Below are positions 1 through 10,380 of a DNA stretch of 64,000 nt, one piece after another (position 1 is the stretch's first letter; each line of letters starts with the position of its first letter). Source of the DNA: Smittia aterrima (taxonomy: Eukaryota > Arthropoda > Insecta > Diptera > Chironomidae); the NCBI GenBank assembly GCA_033063855.1, contig CP093831.1, positions 16,182,001-16,246,000 of the forward strand, written 5' to 3'. A model generated the notes under the pieces. It saw only the letters and a program-made list of their open reading frames with translations, was not told the DNA's origin and made no database searches. The position numbers and the translations under genes are program-made.

Positions 1-246
1 GAGTTTTTGAAACTTGAAAAAGAGAAAGCCCTTTAAAATAAATTCACGCAAAATGCTCTACGTTCTAATTTACGCTGAGCTTGGTTTTTATTCAAGGGAA
101 ACAAAACTCTAAACAGCCATGAATTCTTTGTAGTTTTGCTGAAACATTAAGCGAAACTTCCTTCTTTTTCTTTTAAGTTTTGAAAAATATTTTCTTTATT
201 TCTACGAGACATGGCAAACAAATTCTCAATGGAAACATTCTTAGCT
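1..246. other. 3' flank of the first secreted-protein gene
   Basis: No coding sequence is supported here. Read on the minus strand, positions 195-200 give AATAAA, a reasonable polyadenylation signal about 50 nt after the stop codon of the gene ending at 247. Confidence 0.4.
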
Positions 247-1200
247 TCATGTCATAACTCCATCGCGAATAAATTGAGTTTCCTCTTGACGGAATCGATT
301 CTTATCGAGGTAGATTGTGAAATCGTCAATTATGCGAGGTTTAGAGTTTTTCGTTTGCTTTCTTCTACTGCATCGACCACATTTCTTTGTTGGTTTCGTT
401 CTGCACCTTCTGCAAGGTTTCTTTGTCGTCGGACGACAAGTTGTTGTTGTGGTCGTTGTAGTTGTCGTCTTTGGCTTGCTGATCTTCACAATCACTGGCT
501 TCAATCTAATATTAGGTGGGCGATAGTTAATGATTGGGTTACAAGGCTTTGGCTCGGGATGATGAACAACGAGTGGCGGCGGTTGAACGACAATCGGCTT
601 CGATTTGATATAAACATTCGTCGGCTTAGGTTTCACAATTATTGGAGGCTGTTTGTATACATAAACCGTTTTCTTTGATTTGCTCTTTCGTCTTGGCTGT
701 CTCTCGATCGGCTTGTCTTCAGAAACGGATTCAGATTCCTGATAATCTTCGGCATGAGGGAATCGAATTTGTTGATACATACTCGACTCGTCATCGTTAT
801 CGCTTTCATTATAAGCCTCGGCGTTCTCATATCCACGAAGCTCTTCCTCTTCGGAAATATTATATCTCTCGTTCACGTCTTCAGAGTCCTCGTGTGGACC
901 GTCACGTCTAGCATATTCGTATAAATTCGCGGTGTGACGATCATCTGATGTCTCATCTGATCCAACAGTTTCACTGTCGCTTTCGGAGTCTCCACTCTGA
1001 TAACGTCGCCACTTTGAATCCTTCACGATACTCATTCTAACGTTTCCATTGTCGTCATGATACTTCAACAACAACGGCTGATGTTGCGCTGTCGTGAATT
1101 CCTAGAATGCAAACTCGTTAGTAAATCAAGAATGGGGAAAATAGAAGTGAAGAGAACTCACTAGCACGGCAATCGCCAAAAGAAACGCGATAGCTTTCAT
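247..1200 (-). CDS. Secreted acidic, Thr-run and Cys/Lys-rich orphan protein
   Basis: Two exons, 1162-1200 and 247-1101, give 297 residues. Exon 1 encodes MKAIAFLLAIAVL, the hydrophobic core of a signal peptide. It ends at a GTGAGT donor in phase 0 and the intron is 60 nt. The mature protein starts with an acidic Ser/Glu/Asp-rich half. A Lys/Pro-rich section with repeated KPIVV- and KPTNV-like units follows, then ten consecutive Thr, then a basic Cys-pair segment (C-x2-C units among Lys/Arg), then a short acidic tail. It is probably extracellular or in a secreted matrix. I do not recognise the family. A TATA box and initiator lie just upstream. The next gene leftward on the same strand is also a TATA-driven secreted orphan. 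The start is fixed by the signal peptide. Confidence is high that it is a gene and low for any function. Confidence 0.8.
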
Positions 1201-1225
1201 GATTGAATTACAAGCCGAGACGGAA

Positions 1226-1261
1226 ACTGATAACATTTGCAGAAAGTGCTTTGCTTAAATA
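1226..1261 (-). promoter_or_regulatory. TATA box and TCAGT initiator
   Basis: Minus-strand TATTTAA lies at 1261-1255 and an arthropod-type TCAGT initiator at 1230-1226. The spacing, about 33 nt from TATA to the initiator A, is what a focused RNA polymerase II promoter needs. It sits about 30 nt upstream of the ATG at 1200. Confidence 0.6.
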
Positions 1262-1711
1262 TGAAAAGAGAATTCCTTGAAAATGTTTCTGGAACGTGAT
1301 TCAAGACGAGTTGATTTGATTTGAAAGAGCTCATTGCTGATTAAAGAAATATTTTGAAGACAAACGAACAAAACTTCACGATGCGAACATAAATAATAAA
1401 CTTTTCATTTCTCGTTGCAAATTTTACTTTATTTCTTATTTTTTTGGGGGGAACTAATCAAAGTCATTCATCAAATGCGTTCGTCAATTGTCCGTTAGTA
1501 AGCAAAAGGTCTGCAATAAAAAGATTTTCTTAATTAGCTAAGAAGTCGTGTCGAGTCAAATGTTAAGTGGTGTCAGTCGAAAAGTCGATGGGAAAAGCTG
1601 CGAAGCGCAGAACAATTTCCCGATTTAGTCTCTGTGATGTGAGTCTAGCGGTCAAGTTTCAAGCAAAGCTCGAAACATTAATCTAAATTTAAAATAATTT
1701 CCTAAAGTGAT
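1262..1711. other. Intergenic spacer
   Basis: No ORF or RNA gene is supported. The stretch combines upstream sequence of the gene at 1200 with the 3' flank of the gene ending at 1712. Candidate minus-strand polyadenylation motifs (TTTATT on the plus strand) occur near 1429. Confidence 0.3.
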
Positions 1712-3334
1712 TTATGTGCTGGCTGAAGTATTTTCTTCAAGATTGAAATCGTTTGGATCAACTTCAATCACTTCCAATACAGTTCCTCGTTTCTTAAAAT
1801 ATTTTCCGTCTCTTGGCCCAGAAGATGACTTTGGCAAACCACTGACAGCTTTTTCGTAAAATTTGTACATGTCCAGAGCGGAGTCAACCATCTTGTAGCG
1901 AACGTCTTCATCTGGAATCTTGTCACCTGCTGATTTATCCGATTTTCCAAGTTCAGTGATGAACTTCATCAAATCTCGTTCTTGTCCTTGAATGTCAGGC
2001 ATTTGACGTGACATGTGCTCGGGGTACTTGGAAATAATTTTCTTGATGTATCGATCGTACAATTGACGATCTTTCAAGCCAGTGTAAGAGTTTGGCTCAT
2101 CATCAAATTCCTGATGCATCGGAGCCGAGCCAGGAGAGTCGCTGTGTCTCACAAGTTTGTAAGGAATTTTAATGTCGTAAGGCGAAAACTTTTGATTCTC
2201 TCTCGGCTTCGTAATTGGCTCACATTTACATTTGTAGCAAAGTGGGCAACCTTCCTTAGTGTGCTTCTTTGGATCGCATGACTCGTAAGTGTAGCTACAA
2301 GGTGATTCCAACTCTGGCTTACGTTTCGATCTCAATTGATGCGATTGACTTTTGGATTTTTTCGAGCTTGGTTTTCTCTTAAAAATTGATTCGATTGGAA
2401 CGAAATCTTTCGAGGAAATCTTTTTCAAACTTTTGAGACTTGGAATTTTTGATTCACGACGTTTTGATTTCGTTTTCTTCTCTAGATTAGCTTCGCGTTT
2501 TGTTTTTCTTGAAGCAACTTCATTGACCGACCGAATATTTGTTTGATCAGGAAAAACGAAAACGGGAAAGTTTTGTGAGTCATCAGATTTTGTGTCATAC
2601 CTCGAGTTGTAGATGATTGGAAGACTGTAGTCAGATTTTCCGCATGTGCAACTTCCTGGAGTGTGACCTGGATCTCTGCATCCGCAATTACAAGTTTCTG
2701 GAGTGTGCTCTGAGTTCTGGCAGCCTTGCGATGGCATCAACACACGGTCGACTTGAGCGACAAGTCCTTGCCATGGCTTATCTTTACATGGCTCAACTGG
2801 CTTCTCAACACGTCCATCAAAAATGTAACGAACAGAAGCAGAAGATTCTCGAGTGTCAGGAACTTGAATCTCGTAATTGTGAGCAGCAGAAATGCTTAAT
2901 AAGAAATTAAATTATTTAAAATGAAAGAATTTTTTAAAGCAGTTCCTTACGAGCGATCTTGAGTTTTTTCAATCGGTTTCTCGACTCGAACATCAAACAA
3001 ATACCTCGCGACGTCTTCTGACTGTGTCACTGGTACTTGAATTCCATATCCGTAATTTGATGATTCAAATTTCTTTTGTTCAACGATCGGTTTCTCAACG
3101 ACGATGTCATGATACTTTGGGCAATCACATTGCTCGCCATGGTAAATATAATGAATTGGCTTAGACATAGGCTCATCGAAGATTCTCTCCTGACACTGAA
3201 ATGGAACAATCAAAAAATAAAACTTTATTACTATTTAAAGTCCTTACACTTCCAGAGTTCTGAGGTCTAACGCAATATCCATTCAGTCCATAAATTATGG
3301 AAAGAGTCACGAGTGTTGCAAGAAATATTTTCAT
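1712..3334 (-). CDS. Secreted Cys-rich, Lys-rich orphan protein with a duplicated module
   Basis: Three exons, 3248-3334, 2951-3195 and 1712-2894, join in phase to 504 residues. Exon 1 encodes a signal peptide (MKIFLATLVTLSIIYG). Exon 2 and the start of exon 3 carry two copies of one module: YGIQVPVTQSEDVARYLFD..RVEKPIE and YEIQVPDTRESSASVRYIFD..RVEKPVE. Next come a Cys cluster with two similar repeats (SEHTPETCNCGC and PGHTPGSCTCGK), a very basic middle with dibasic and furin-like sites (RKTKR, RSKR), a second Cys cluster (C-x3-C-x2-C-x-C-x-C pattern), and a C-terminal region predicted to be helical. The protein is probably secreted and possibly cleaved. The family is unknown. It is a neighbour of, and probably co-regulated with, the secreted gene at 247-1200. 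Confidence 0.8.
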
Positions 3335-3438
3335 TTCTTTTCGTCTTCTGCTTTTCCTCAATCAAAATTTTCACCAGAACGTGATGTCTTCTCTGCAAAC
3401 TTCGTTAACTGTTTAACATTCTTCCACTCTCTCGCAGC

Positions 3439-3446
3439 CTTTTATA
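3439..3446 (-). promoter_or_regulatory. TATA box of the 1712-3334 gene
   Basis: Minus-strand TATAAAAG about 105 nt upstream of the ATG. An ACAGTT initiator-like motif lies about 30 nt downstream of it, near 3415. Confidence 0.5.
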
Positions 3447-3643
3447 ATTCAACTCAAAGACTTTCATAACAACGAAAAGTTTTAACACCTCGACATTTCA
3501 TTTCTGCAGAAAGTTTTCTTTTTTCGCTGAAAACTTTTAATCAAATGAAAGCCAACGGCGGAAAAGAGCAAGCGAAGCTTTTTTCTTTCAAGTTCAAGTC
3601 CGACGGCAGATCGTTATGTTTTCAAGTGAAAAAATAAATATTT

Positions 3644-3997
3644 TCATTCATTTTCGTTCATTTCATTCTCAAATATCCAAAGTGATTGATTGCAATGTCC
3701 AAGGAAAACAAAAAGTCGATAAAAGCTTGAGAGCCATAGCAGCTGCAAATCATTATTTTCAAATGAGAATTCCTTGCCAATATGAATGAGTTTATTTTGA
3801 TAAAGAAATTCTTTGTATCGTTCGAGGTTTCGATTCTCAAATTTCACAGATTTCCTTATGCGCCACCCATTCAACGCTTCCATAACTTCTTCATTGTATT
3901 TGTATGATCGAGCATAGATCAGCTTGTTGCTTAATGATATTCGACAAATCAACGAAGGGACTAACCACCACTTATGCAAACGTCTGTCGCCGCTCAT
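3644..3997 (-). CDS. Unrecognised 117-residue ORF, doubtful
   Basis: An open frame begins MSGDRRLHKWWLV and contains SNKLIYARSYKYNEEVMEAL. The codons look less AT-driven than chance ORFs nearby. The stretch from GTGAAATTTG (after AGGAAATCT) to TTTGCAG could be an in-frame intron, which would shorten the protein without changing frame. There is no signal peptide and no domain I recognise. It could be a small testis or mitochondrial protein, or a chance ORF. Confidence 0.3.
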   Translation of the reverse strand: MSGDRRLHKWWLVPSLICRISLSNKLIYARSYKYNEEVMEALNGWRIRKSVKFENRNLERYKEFLYQNKLIHIGKEFSFENNDLQLLWLSSFYRLFVFLGHCNQSLWIFENEMNENE

Positions 3998-5309
3998 CGA
4001 ATTTTAATTACTCAGAGCATCGTCCAGTCATTCCACGTCAACAGTTCAAGGGTTTAAGACGTTAGAAGTGAAAACATTTCAGTTGAATTCTCTCCTAATT
4101 AAAATTGTGAAAGTTAAAAAATGTGCGAAAATAAAATTTGAAAAGTTGAGACTAAGAAATTTTGTTAAAATATTTTGACCAAATCTGAAGTGAAATCGTC
4201 TTCAATAATTTTCGGTTGCTAGGTTTCATCAATTTGTTGAAATTTTTGTTCAAGTGATGTACCCTAGTGATCGAAAAATTTTGTTACATTCTATCAATTT
4301 ATTCAGATTCTCATGAAATCACCTTTCGGCGGTAATAATCGTCTCATAGTAGTGAAATTAAATTTTCTATGTGATGAAAATTACTGGCGCAAAGTTTTAT
4401 TCTAACAACTCCATAATTATTAACTCTTCAGTGGTTGTTTCACCTTTTTGATTTATTCATATGATGAGTTCAAGTTACATGTGATGTTCTCAAAATGGTG
4501 GTGCGCTTTCTGAGCTTTCAGCGTTTTTAAAAAAATGTGAAGAAAAATGAAGTTTCTTAAGTTTAAACGAAAGTTAAGTGAAAATTGTGTACGAGATTTA
4601 ATTTCAAGACGAGCAGTTTGAGTTTCAACACTAACTTCTAAACAAAAATCATTTCTTTTGTTGCCTTGTTTTCGATGGCAATGATAAGTTTTAATTTTTT
4701 CTCCAACCTTCGGCAATGTCACTGTAGAGACGCAATGAGAATAATTGAGTGCCTTCTATAATTAAGTGAAAGAAAATTGCACTAGATGCAAACTCAGGTT
4801 CGATCAATGAAAATTGCTTTAAAATGTCCGACTTTTTCGAAGAAAATTTTAAGTGAAGAAAATAGAAAGCAGAAGAAGGAACCAATAAATCCGAAAAGTC
4901 ACTCAAAAAATTTCCAATTCCTTTCCTTTGACTGATCTTGAGAAATCAAAACTTAATAAATTTTCGTTGTAACGTATTCACTAAATTTACTTTTCGCTAA
5001 AGTAAATTGCACCATAAATTTTTATCTTTATTTGAGCATTTAGCTGATAGTATGTATGATCAAATATTTATTTACATTTTATCTTTATTGTGAAGAAAAT
5101 GCAGCTCAACATAAATTAAAAACGACCACGATAAAATTCTTGACAAAATCACATTAAATTGAATTATTCTGAAAATAAATAAAATATTTCAAAACATATT
5201 TGTCTCGAAAATTTATTCTCAGTGGCCGACTTCATATTTCAGACTTAAACACCTTTAAATTTCACTAAATACGTAATTAAGCTTCATTTCTACAAAAAAA
5301 AGAGTCTTA
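3998..5309. other. Intergenic AT-rich DNA
   Basis: The open frames at 4453-4722 and 4691-4906 (minus) have low-complexity composition and no recognisable domain or signal peptide. I see no RNA gene, repeat array or mobile element. Confidence 0.3.
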
Positions 5310-5645
5310 TCCAGGAAGCACAATCGACGGAGATTGCCAAATGCTGATTGAGCTTAAATATTTTCTTCGAAGTAATAAATATTGATAAAAGTAACTACTT
5401 CCTTCGTCATTTTCAAAGAATTGATTCAATAAAAAAAACCTATTCAAACAATTAGAAAAATAATTTGCTCTAATCTACTTTACGGGGATTAAAGACTCAA
5501 AGTTTTAAACGGAGAGTACATAAATCAAAAGGATTTGCAATAAGTTTAGTGATAGTCGGAGTTAATATTGTGAATCACAATTTGTGATTACAATTATTTT
5601 CCTTATTGCGGTCGCAGCAGCAAAGCCACCACAAATCGAGGTGTT
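5310..5645 (+). pseudogene. Decayed copy of the small secreted-peptide gene family
   Basis: The upstream tract can be aligned by eye with 16911-17208 and with the reverse complement of 8294-8590. It includes a TATA-region remnant (GAGAGTACATAAATCAAAA near 5512-5530) and a diverged signal-peptide exon. That exon reads FVITIIFLIAVAAAKP in one frame at about 5580-5628, against VTLIFLIATAAAKP in the intact gene. The ATG is lost (GTG at the equivalent place, with an indel and an upstream stop) and no second exon precedes the fucosyltransferase 3' end. The copy is therefore truncated and should not make the peptide. Confidence 0.65.
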
Positions 5646-5734
5646 TTTTTATTTTTTTTTTAAATTAAATTAGAAAAATCATAAATTTATTGAGCAGAAT
5701 TATTTAAAAGTATTTAAATAAAAACTTTTGTCTG

Positions 5735-7077
5735 TCAAAAACTTATTTTCGGAGGACGACACATGTCATTTACAAACCAATCTTTGATACTCTCGTAGAT
5801 TTGAATTTTTGCACTAAGGTTTGGCTCGTTTAGCTTTTGACAGATCTGACAAACATTAACAGGGTTGCGACTGATGATCTTGTAATATTTTTTCCACCAA
5901 AAGTATTTGATATATTCACTTGGATTATTTGAGAGGAAGGTAAGGTGATCCGCAAGATCTTTAGCTGTTTTGAAATCCTCAACGTTAATGTAGGATTTTG
6001 GGGGAAGAAACCGCGAAAGCTCAGCTCCTGAATAAATTACCGGAATAATGAAGTGTGCCATTGAATCATAAACTTTTTCTGTCACATAATCAACGCAAAG
6101 AGTGTTCTCAAATGAAAAATAAAACTTATACGTTGAGTTGAGCATCTCATTGCATTGCGGTGATCCTCTCTTGCATTGAAATGTTCCACATTTTCCATAA
6201 ATATCGACGTCGATGTACTCTTGAATCTTCTTAACAAGTTGATCACGTTTTGAGACGGCATTACAATGAGACACGAACCAAGCGGCTGCCTTTGTCTTTG
6301 CTTCTGCGAGCTTAAGTATTGATGAATCTAAAAGAAGTTTTGATAAGTAAACTTATCAAATCTTGCAGAATATTGCGAACCTGTAAAATTATCTTCAGGT
6401 TCTTTCCACTGAATGTCCATGGAAGGAGCGATTTGTCTTCCAGTCTTAGTATCATATGTCATTCCGTAAAGCCAAGTAATATCTGAGTCAAGACGATAAG
6501 ACATCGTTAAATTGTAAAAGTTTCTTTCCTCGTCCATATTATGATAAATCCGTGATGGACATCTGAAAGGTTTGAGCGTGACTTTGACAATGACCTACAT
6601 AGGTGAAATTTCTTACTCTTTAGACACCATCACATAAACTTGATGAGGATCTCTGCTTTTCGGAAAATCCAATAAATATTCTTTCGGTTCCGGTAAGTGG
6701 AATAATATCGCAGCGTAATCGTTTGGGTGATCGAGTAATGTTCGATTTCGTGTGAATCTGCAATTCGTTGTTGGACAACCGATTTTCTCTAAATAACCTT
6801 CTTCAAATGCTGTTGTCGGGAGAGTCCATAGAGGGTAAGAGAAGAATTTTGTCCAAAATAAAACGGTTTTTATGGATTTATTGTAAACTTTTTGATCTAT
6901 TTCCTCAACTATGGGAACTTCAAAATTTTCTTTTCGATCAATTGGTTCAGGTCGAGCCTCAAAAGATTCTATCACAATTTGTTGAGAAGGTTCAACCTCT
7001 TTGTTTAAATAAACATAACTAACTGTGGTGACAAAGCTTAGAGCGAACAAACCAATGTATTTCGTAGCTCTTCCCAT
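5735..7077 (-). CDS. Alpha-(1,3)-fucosyltransferase (GT10)
   Basis: Three exons, 6617-7077, 6381-6562 and 5735-6327, give 411 residues. This is a Golgi type II enzyme that transfers fucose from GDP-fucose to glycans, such as the core or antennal GlcNAc of N-glycans. A signal anchor follows MGRATKYIG at the N terminus, then a stem. The family's first motif region appears as ECPSRIYHNM..LTMSYRLDSDI across the exon 1/2 junction. The GT10 donor-binding motif is FYFSFENTLCVDYVTEKVYD, followed by IPVIYSG and PPKSYINVEDF near residues 280-335. A C-terminal CQICQ pair is typical of the family. Length and motifs argue for an intact enzyme. FucTA, FucTB or FucTC orthology cannot be assigned by eye. The start at 7077 is set by the signal anchor. 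Confidence 0.9.
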
Positions 7078-7990
7078 TTTAAACTAAACGAGTTTTGTTT
7101 TACTTTTAAGCTCTGAGGAAGTTAAAAGCAACTGAAGCGATTTCAATTCCGTGACTTTTGTGCATAATTGTTAAAAGCTGACTGAACACCGCGAACTGGA
7201 ACAAGTGTGAACGCTAACATTCTTATCGTATTTTGACGGGAGATAAAGCAAAATTACGAGATTACAAAAGCGCTTGTAAAAAGTTCAGTAACTTTGTCTG
7301 AAGCTTTGAGTATTGTTTCGAAAGAAGACACTTTATGATAATTTGTTCTGAAGAAATTTTTGTTTGCACTTTTCAGACTTGTGCAATTTTAAATAGCAAA
7401 CAGCCAATGATGCTGCTGAAAATACGTACGTGTAATATTCACGTCTCTTTCAGAGATTAAAATATAAAATCTCTGAAGTAAAATTGTGAAAAGATTTATT
7501 TCTATGGTGGGTATCGATGCTTTAAGTAGAGCTTCCTAAAAATTTGAAATGAAGAAATTTAACATTAACACTTGTTTTATTTCGATAAAAAAAATAAAGA
7601 GAGCAAACTAATTCGCTACATTTTGTCTAAAGTTAGAAGCTTTCATCTTAATTAAATATTTATGTTGAAGAGTTTCATTTTTTAAGTGTTCAGTTTTCTT
7701 TTAACAATTATGCCAAAAAGTCATAAAATTGAAATGGCTTCAGTTACTTTTAATTTTCTCAAATCTAAGGAAAAGACCATTTAGCTTGAAATGTTAAAAA
7801 CAGAGAAACACTATGGTTTGTTGTTTGTTCTCTTTAAGCCTGGTCACCAAAGTTAAATATTTTTATATAAATAAAGAAGTAGAACCATCTCAACAAATTG
7901 GATGTAACATCAGAATAATTTTGTAAAATTTAATGAAGTTCTATTTCTGTGCATTTTGCTAATTTAACGGATTCAAATATTTGTATCGCT
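7078..7990. other. Intergenic region
   Basis: This lies between the fucosyltransferase 5' end and the 3' end of the secreted-peptide gene at 7991-8296. A minus-strand ATTAAA at 7928-7933 could polyadenylate that peptide mRNA. Nothing coding is supported. Confidence 0.3.
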
Positions 7991-8296
7991 TCAAACGCCA
8001 ATGAGAGTTGTTTCTGATTTCGGATTTCCTTTGGAAGAGAGTTTGATTCTTGGGAAAACAATTTTTTCGTTGCTGGGAAAGATGAATTGTTCAATTCTGT
8101 CGAAAATTTCTTTAAAAGAACTTTCGATCTTATCTTCAACTATTTGAACATCATCTAAAATATAAAAATTATTACTTTCATTACATTAAATACATTAAAA
8201 GATTTAATCTATTTGACTACCTTCATTTGCTGTTGTTGGCTTGGCTGCTGCGAATGCAATCAGAAAAATAAGTGTAATCACAATAACTTTCATCAT
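7991..8296 (-). CDS. Small secreted peptide, family member 1
   Basis: Two exons, 8221-8293 and 7991-8154, encode 78 residues. A second ATG sits directly upstream at 8294-8296 and would add one Met. Exon 1 is almost entirely signal peptide (MKVIVITLIFLIAFAAAKP). Exon 2 encodes a short, charged, amphipathic-looking region with SFKEIFDRIEQFIFP, then a basic tail ending TTLIGV. There is no Cys. It is the paralogue of the gene at 17209-17451, matching in exon layout, intron phase, signal peptide and core motif (x-F-x-x-I-x-x-x-IEQ-x-x-FP). Likely a secreted peptide of unknown role; antimicrobial, reproductive or neuropeptide-like roles are all only guesses. It is transcribed away from the channel duplication, mirroring its paralogue. 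Confidence 0.7.
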
Positions 8297-8410
8297 GAAA
8301 TAATTTAGTTTGTTTGCTCTCTGAAATCTTTACTGACTCTGAATGAACTTTTGCAAACCGTTTTGATTTATATACTCTCCCTTTACGACTTTAATTGGGG
8401 AATCTCGCCG
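8294..8410 (-). promoter_or_regulatory. Conserved core promoter and leader, member 1
   Basis: Read on the minus strand, this 117-bp block matches 17092-17208 at all positions but one by eye. It contains TATATAAATC (8374-8365), initiator-like TCATT and TCAGT motifs about 30-40 nt downstream, and the 5' untranslated leader up to the ATG. Weaker similarity continues upstream to about 8590. Confidence 0.7.
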
Positions 8411-8779
8411 TCAAGTAAATTGATAGGAAAATTAATCAAGTCGTTCGCTTGAATCGAAAAGGTTTTTTTTAAAGTTGATTCAATTCTTTGAAAATGACGA
8501 ACGGAGTCAAACTATTTATGTTTCTTTTATCAATTTTTATACTTCTAAGGAAATATTTAGTTTATTGTTACTAATTTCTAAGCATTTCATCTTTCGTTCT
8601 GTTGTCAACTTTTATCTGATATATTCATCTGATGTGGATTAATCTGATATCAATAAAATACGACAATTGGCAATTTCATTTTTAAATTAATATTTTTTAT
8701 ATTTTCAAAAAAAAATGGAACTCTTGGTCTGGCTAAAAAAAATTGTTTTGTAACTAAAGCATTGATCGAATTTTCAGAT
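8411..8779. other. Spacer between the peptide gene and the channel unit
   Basis: Positions 8411 to about 8590 are a diverged inverted copy of about 16905-17091 (upstream region of the paralogous peptide gene). The remainder is AT-rich 3' flank of the channel gene ending at 8780. Confidence 0.45.
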
Positions 8780-10380
8780 TCAACATCTATTTCTTTTCTT
8801 AAAAATATCTGTCGTCGGTCTGATTATTAAGCAATAGATGACTTCAAAAAAAGTTAAGAAGGAAAAGCCGACGAACAGTCCAAGTAAGCCTCCGATAGTG
8901 CATAAGAAGTTAACTGCAGGATATAACTCGAATCGATTGAACGTAACTACATCGCTATCTTTGAACTTGAACTTCAAAGTGACTTCCTCTTGATATCTGA
9001 AAAAAGTATTTTGTTAAGAAACAGGAATTATTGATGAAGAGATGTTACTTTTCCGTGTAATTGTCATTAATGCGTGTCGTGATAATTTCATAATCATAGT
9101 TAATCCAATTACACAATGGCAAGCAGTGTCTTGAGTATTCTGTGGTTCCTTTTCCTTCTATCACTACACCCTGAAGATCAATAGCGCATCGCCATTTCGA
9201 AATATCGCAAATTTTCATAGTTTCATCTCTAATGTAGTTAAAGGGAACGCAGCCACATTTTTCAAACGTAATATCGCTCAAAACTTCTAGATCGCAATGA
9301 GATTTCGTGTATTTCTTGAAATATTTCAGCTTGAATTCATCTTCGAAATAGCATTTACGCTGTTGAGGATCCATTGCCTTGATGCTTTTGTCAGATCTGA
9401 TGACTTCCGGCTTGATCGATATTTCCATCAAAGTTCCATAAGCCAATCTTGTAAATTTTTGGTATCGTACGTTCAATGGCATTTCATAAGGAGAATGCAA
9501 GTAAAAACTGGCTTTCTTGCATATCAGGGTACCTTTAACCTTCATCAAGTAAGAGTTGTTTGTAAGAGAAATCTTGAATTCATTATCGAAATTCGAAAGT
9601 TTCCAAGGAATCTCAACAGACGAAGAAGTATTTTTGTAAGATTTTTGAATACGAAAGAAATCATCAGAAACTCTACAAGCAATTGCTTTAAAGAACAGAA
9701 ATTCATTACCTCATTTTTTCTTACACTTTTGAGTCCAAAAGTTCATCTGCACGGAAAGTATTGAAAGTGAATCCAATTCCACTTAACGTTAAAGTTTCGC
9801 GATACTGTGGATGCAAGTGTTTGCGATATTTTGCTATTCGGTCATCAATCCAATGTTTTTGAGCTTCATCAGACATGTTCATTTCCAAGTAGTCGACAAA
9901 TTCAGAATTTCGTGTGAAGTTGTAAGGAAAAAGATGCATCAATAGCTCGGGTTCTTCTTTGCAAATCATCATTCCCACTGTCGTCCTAAAATATAAATTT
10001 GAAGCCATTGCAACTATTTCTTATTTTTCCATTTACCTGATGTTTGATTGATTCAAGTGACATTGATAGCAGGGTCCTAAACCGAACCATCCTCTAAAAA
10101 ATATATCTGATGCAAACTTCTGATAATAATGTTGGAATTCTCCGATGAATGTAATCGCCGGAAAATAAATCTGGAAAAAAAATTGTTGTACATCTGATTT
10201 TTAAATATTTCAATAGCCTCGCACATCTGCGACCTCCATTGTCATGCTTTCTTGCGAAATGGAAACAGTCTTCAAAGAATACTTTTCGTAAGATTTAGAT
10301 GCCATTGACTGAAAGCCATACATCGACAAAGCGAAAGATAAAACCCAAAACATCCTAAAATTATTTGAAATGTTATTCAT
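8780..10380 (-). CDS. Pickpocket-type DEG/ENaC channel, B copy 1
   Basis: Exons 10225-10380, 10037-10170, 9725-9985, 9049-9672 and 8780-8996 give 463 residues from ATG 10380. It would be a subunit of a trimeric amiloride-sensitive cation channel in the plasma membrane. TM1 lies in MFWVLSFALSMYGFQSM. The post-TM1 motif is VADIYFPAITF. A Cys-rich ectodomain follows (CGCVPFNYI, CDISKW.C, HCLPLCN). TM2 with the selectivity region is GGLLGLFVGFSFLTFFEVIY. The predicted start gives only MNNISNNFR before TM1 and no cytoplasmic His-Gly gating motif. However, an acceptor (TTTTAG at 10360-10355) would join exon 1 of the upstream channel gene in frame, giving 485 residues. The donor at 10225 (GAT|GTGCGA) is weak but shared with copy 2. 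Confidence 0.85.

Noticed and set aside
211..678. 155-residue plus-strand frame over the first secreted gene
   Set aside because: Antisense of the 247-1200 gene. It contains poly-Val and poly-Cys style artefacts of the Thr run and has no signal of its own.
9297..9764. 155-residue plus-strand frames opposite the channel genes (also 13468-13935)
   Set aside because: They occur at the same place in both duplicated units because the sense exon is conserved; they have no independent domain.
10225..10354. Alternative donor GAG|GTCGCA for the first B exon
   Set aside because: Splicing there would remove the VAD/VDD residues of the post-TM1 motif. The GAT|GTGCGA donor preserves V-x-DIYFPAITF in both copies.
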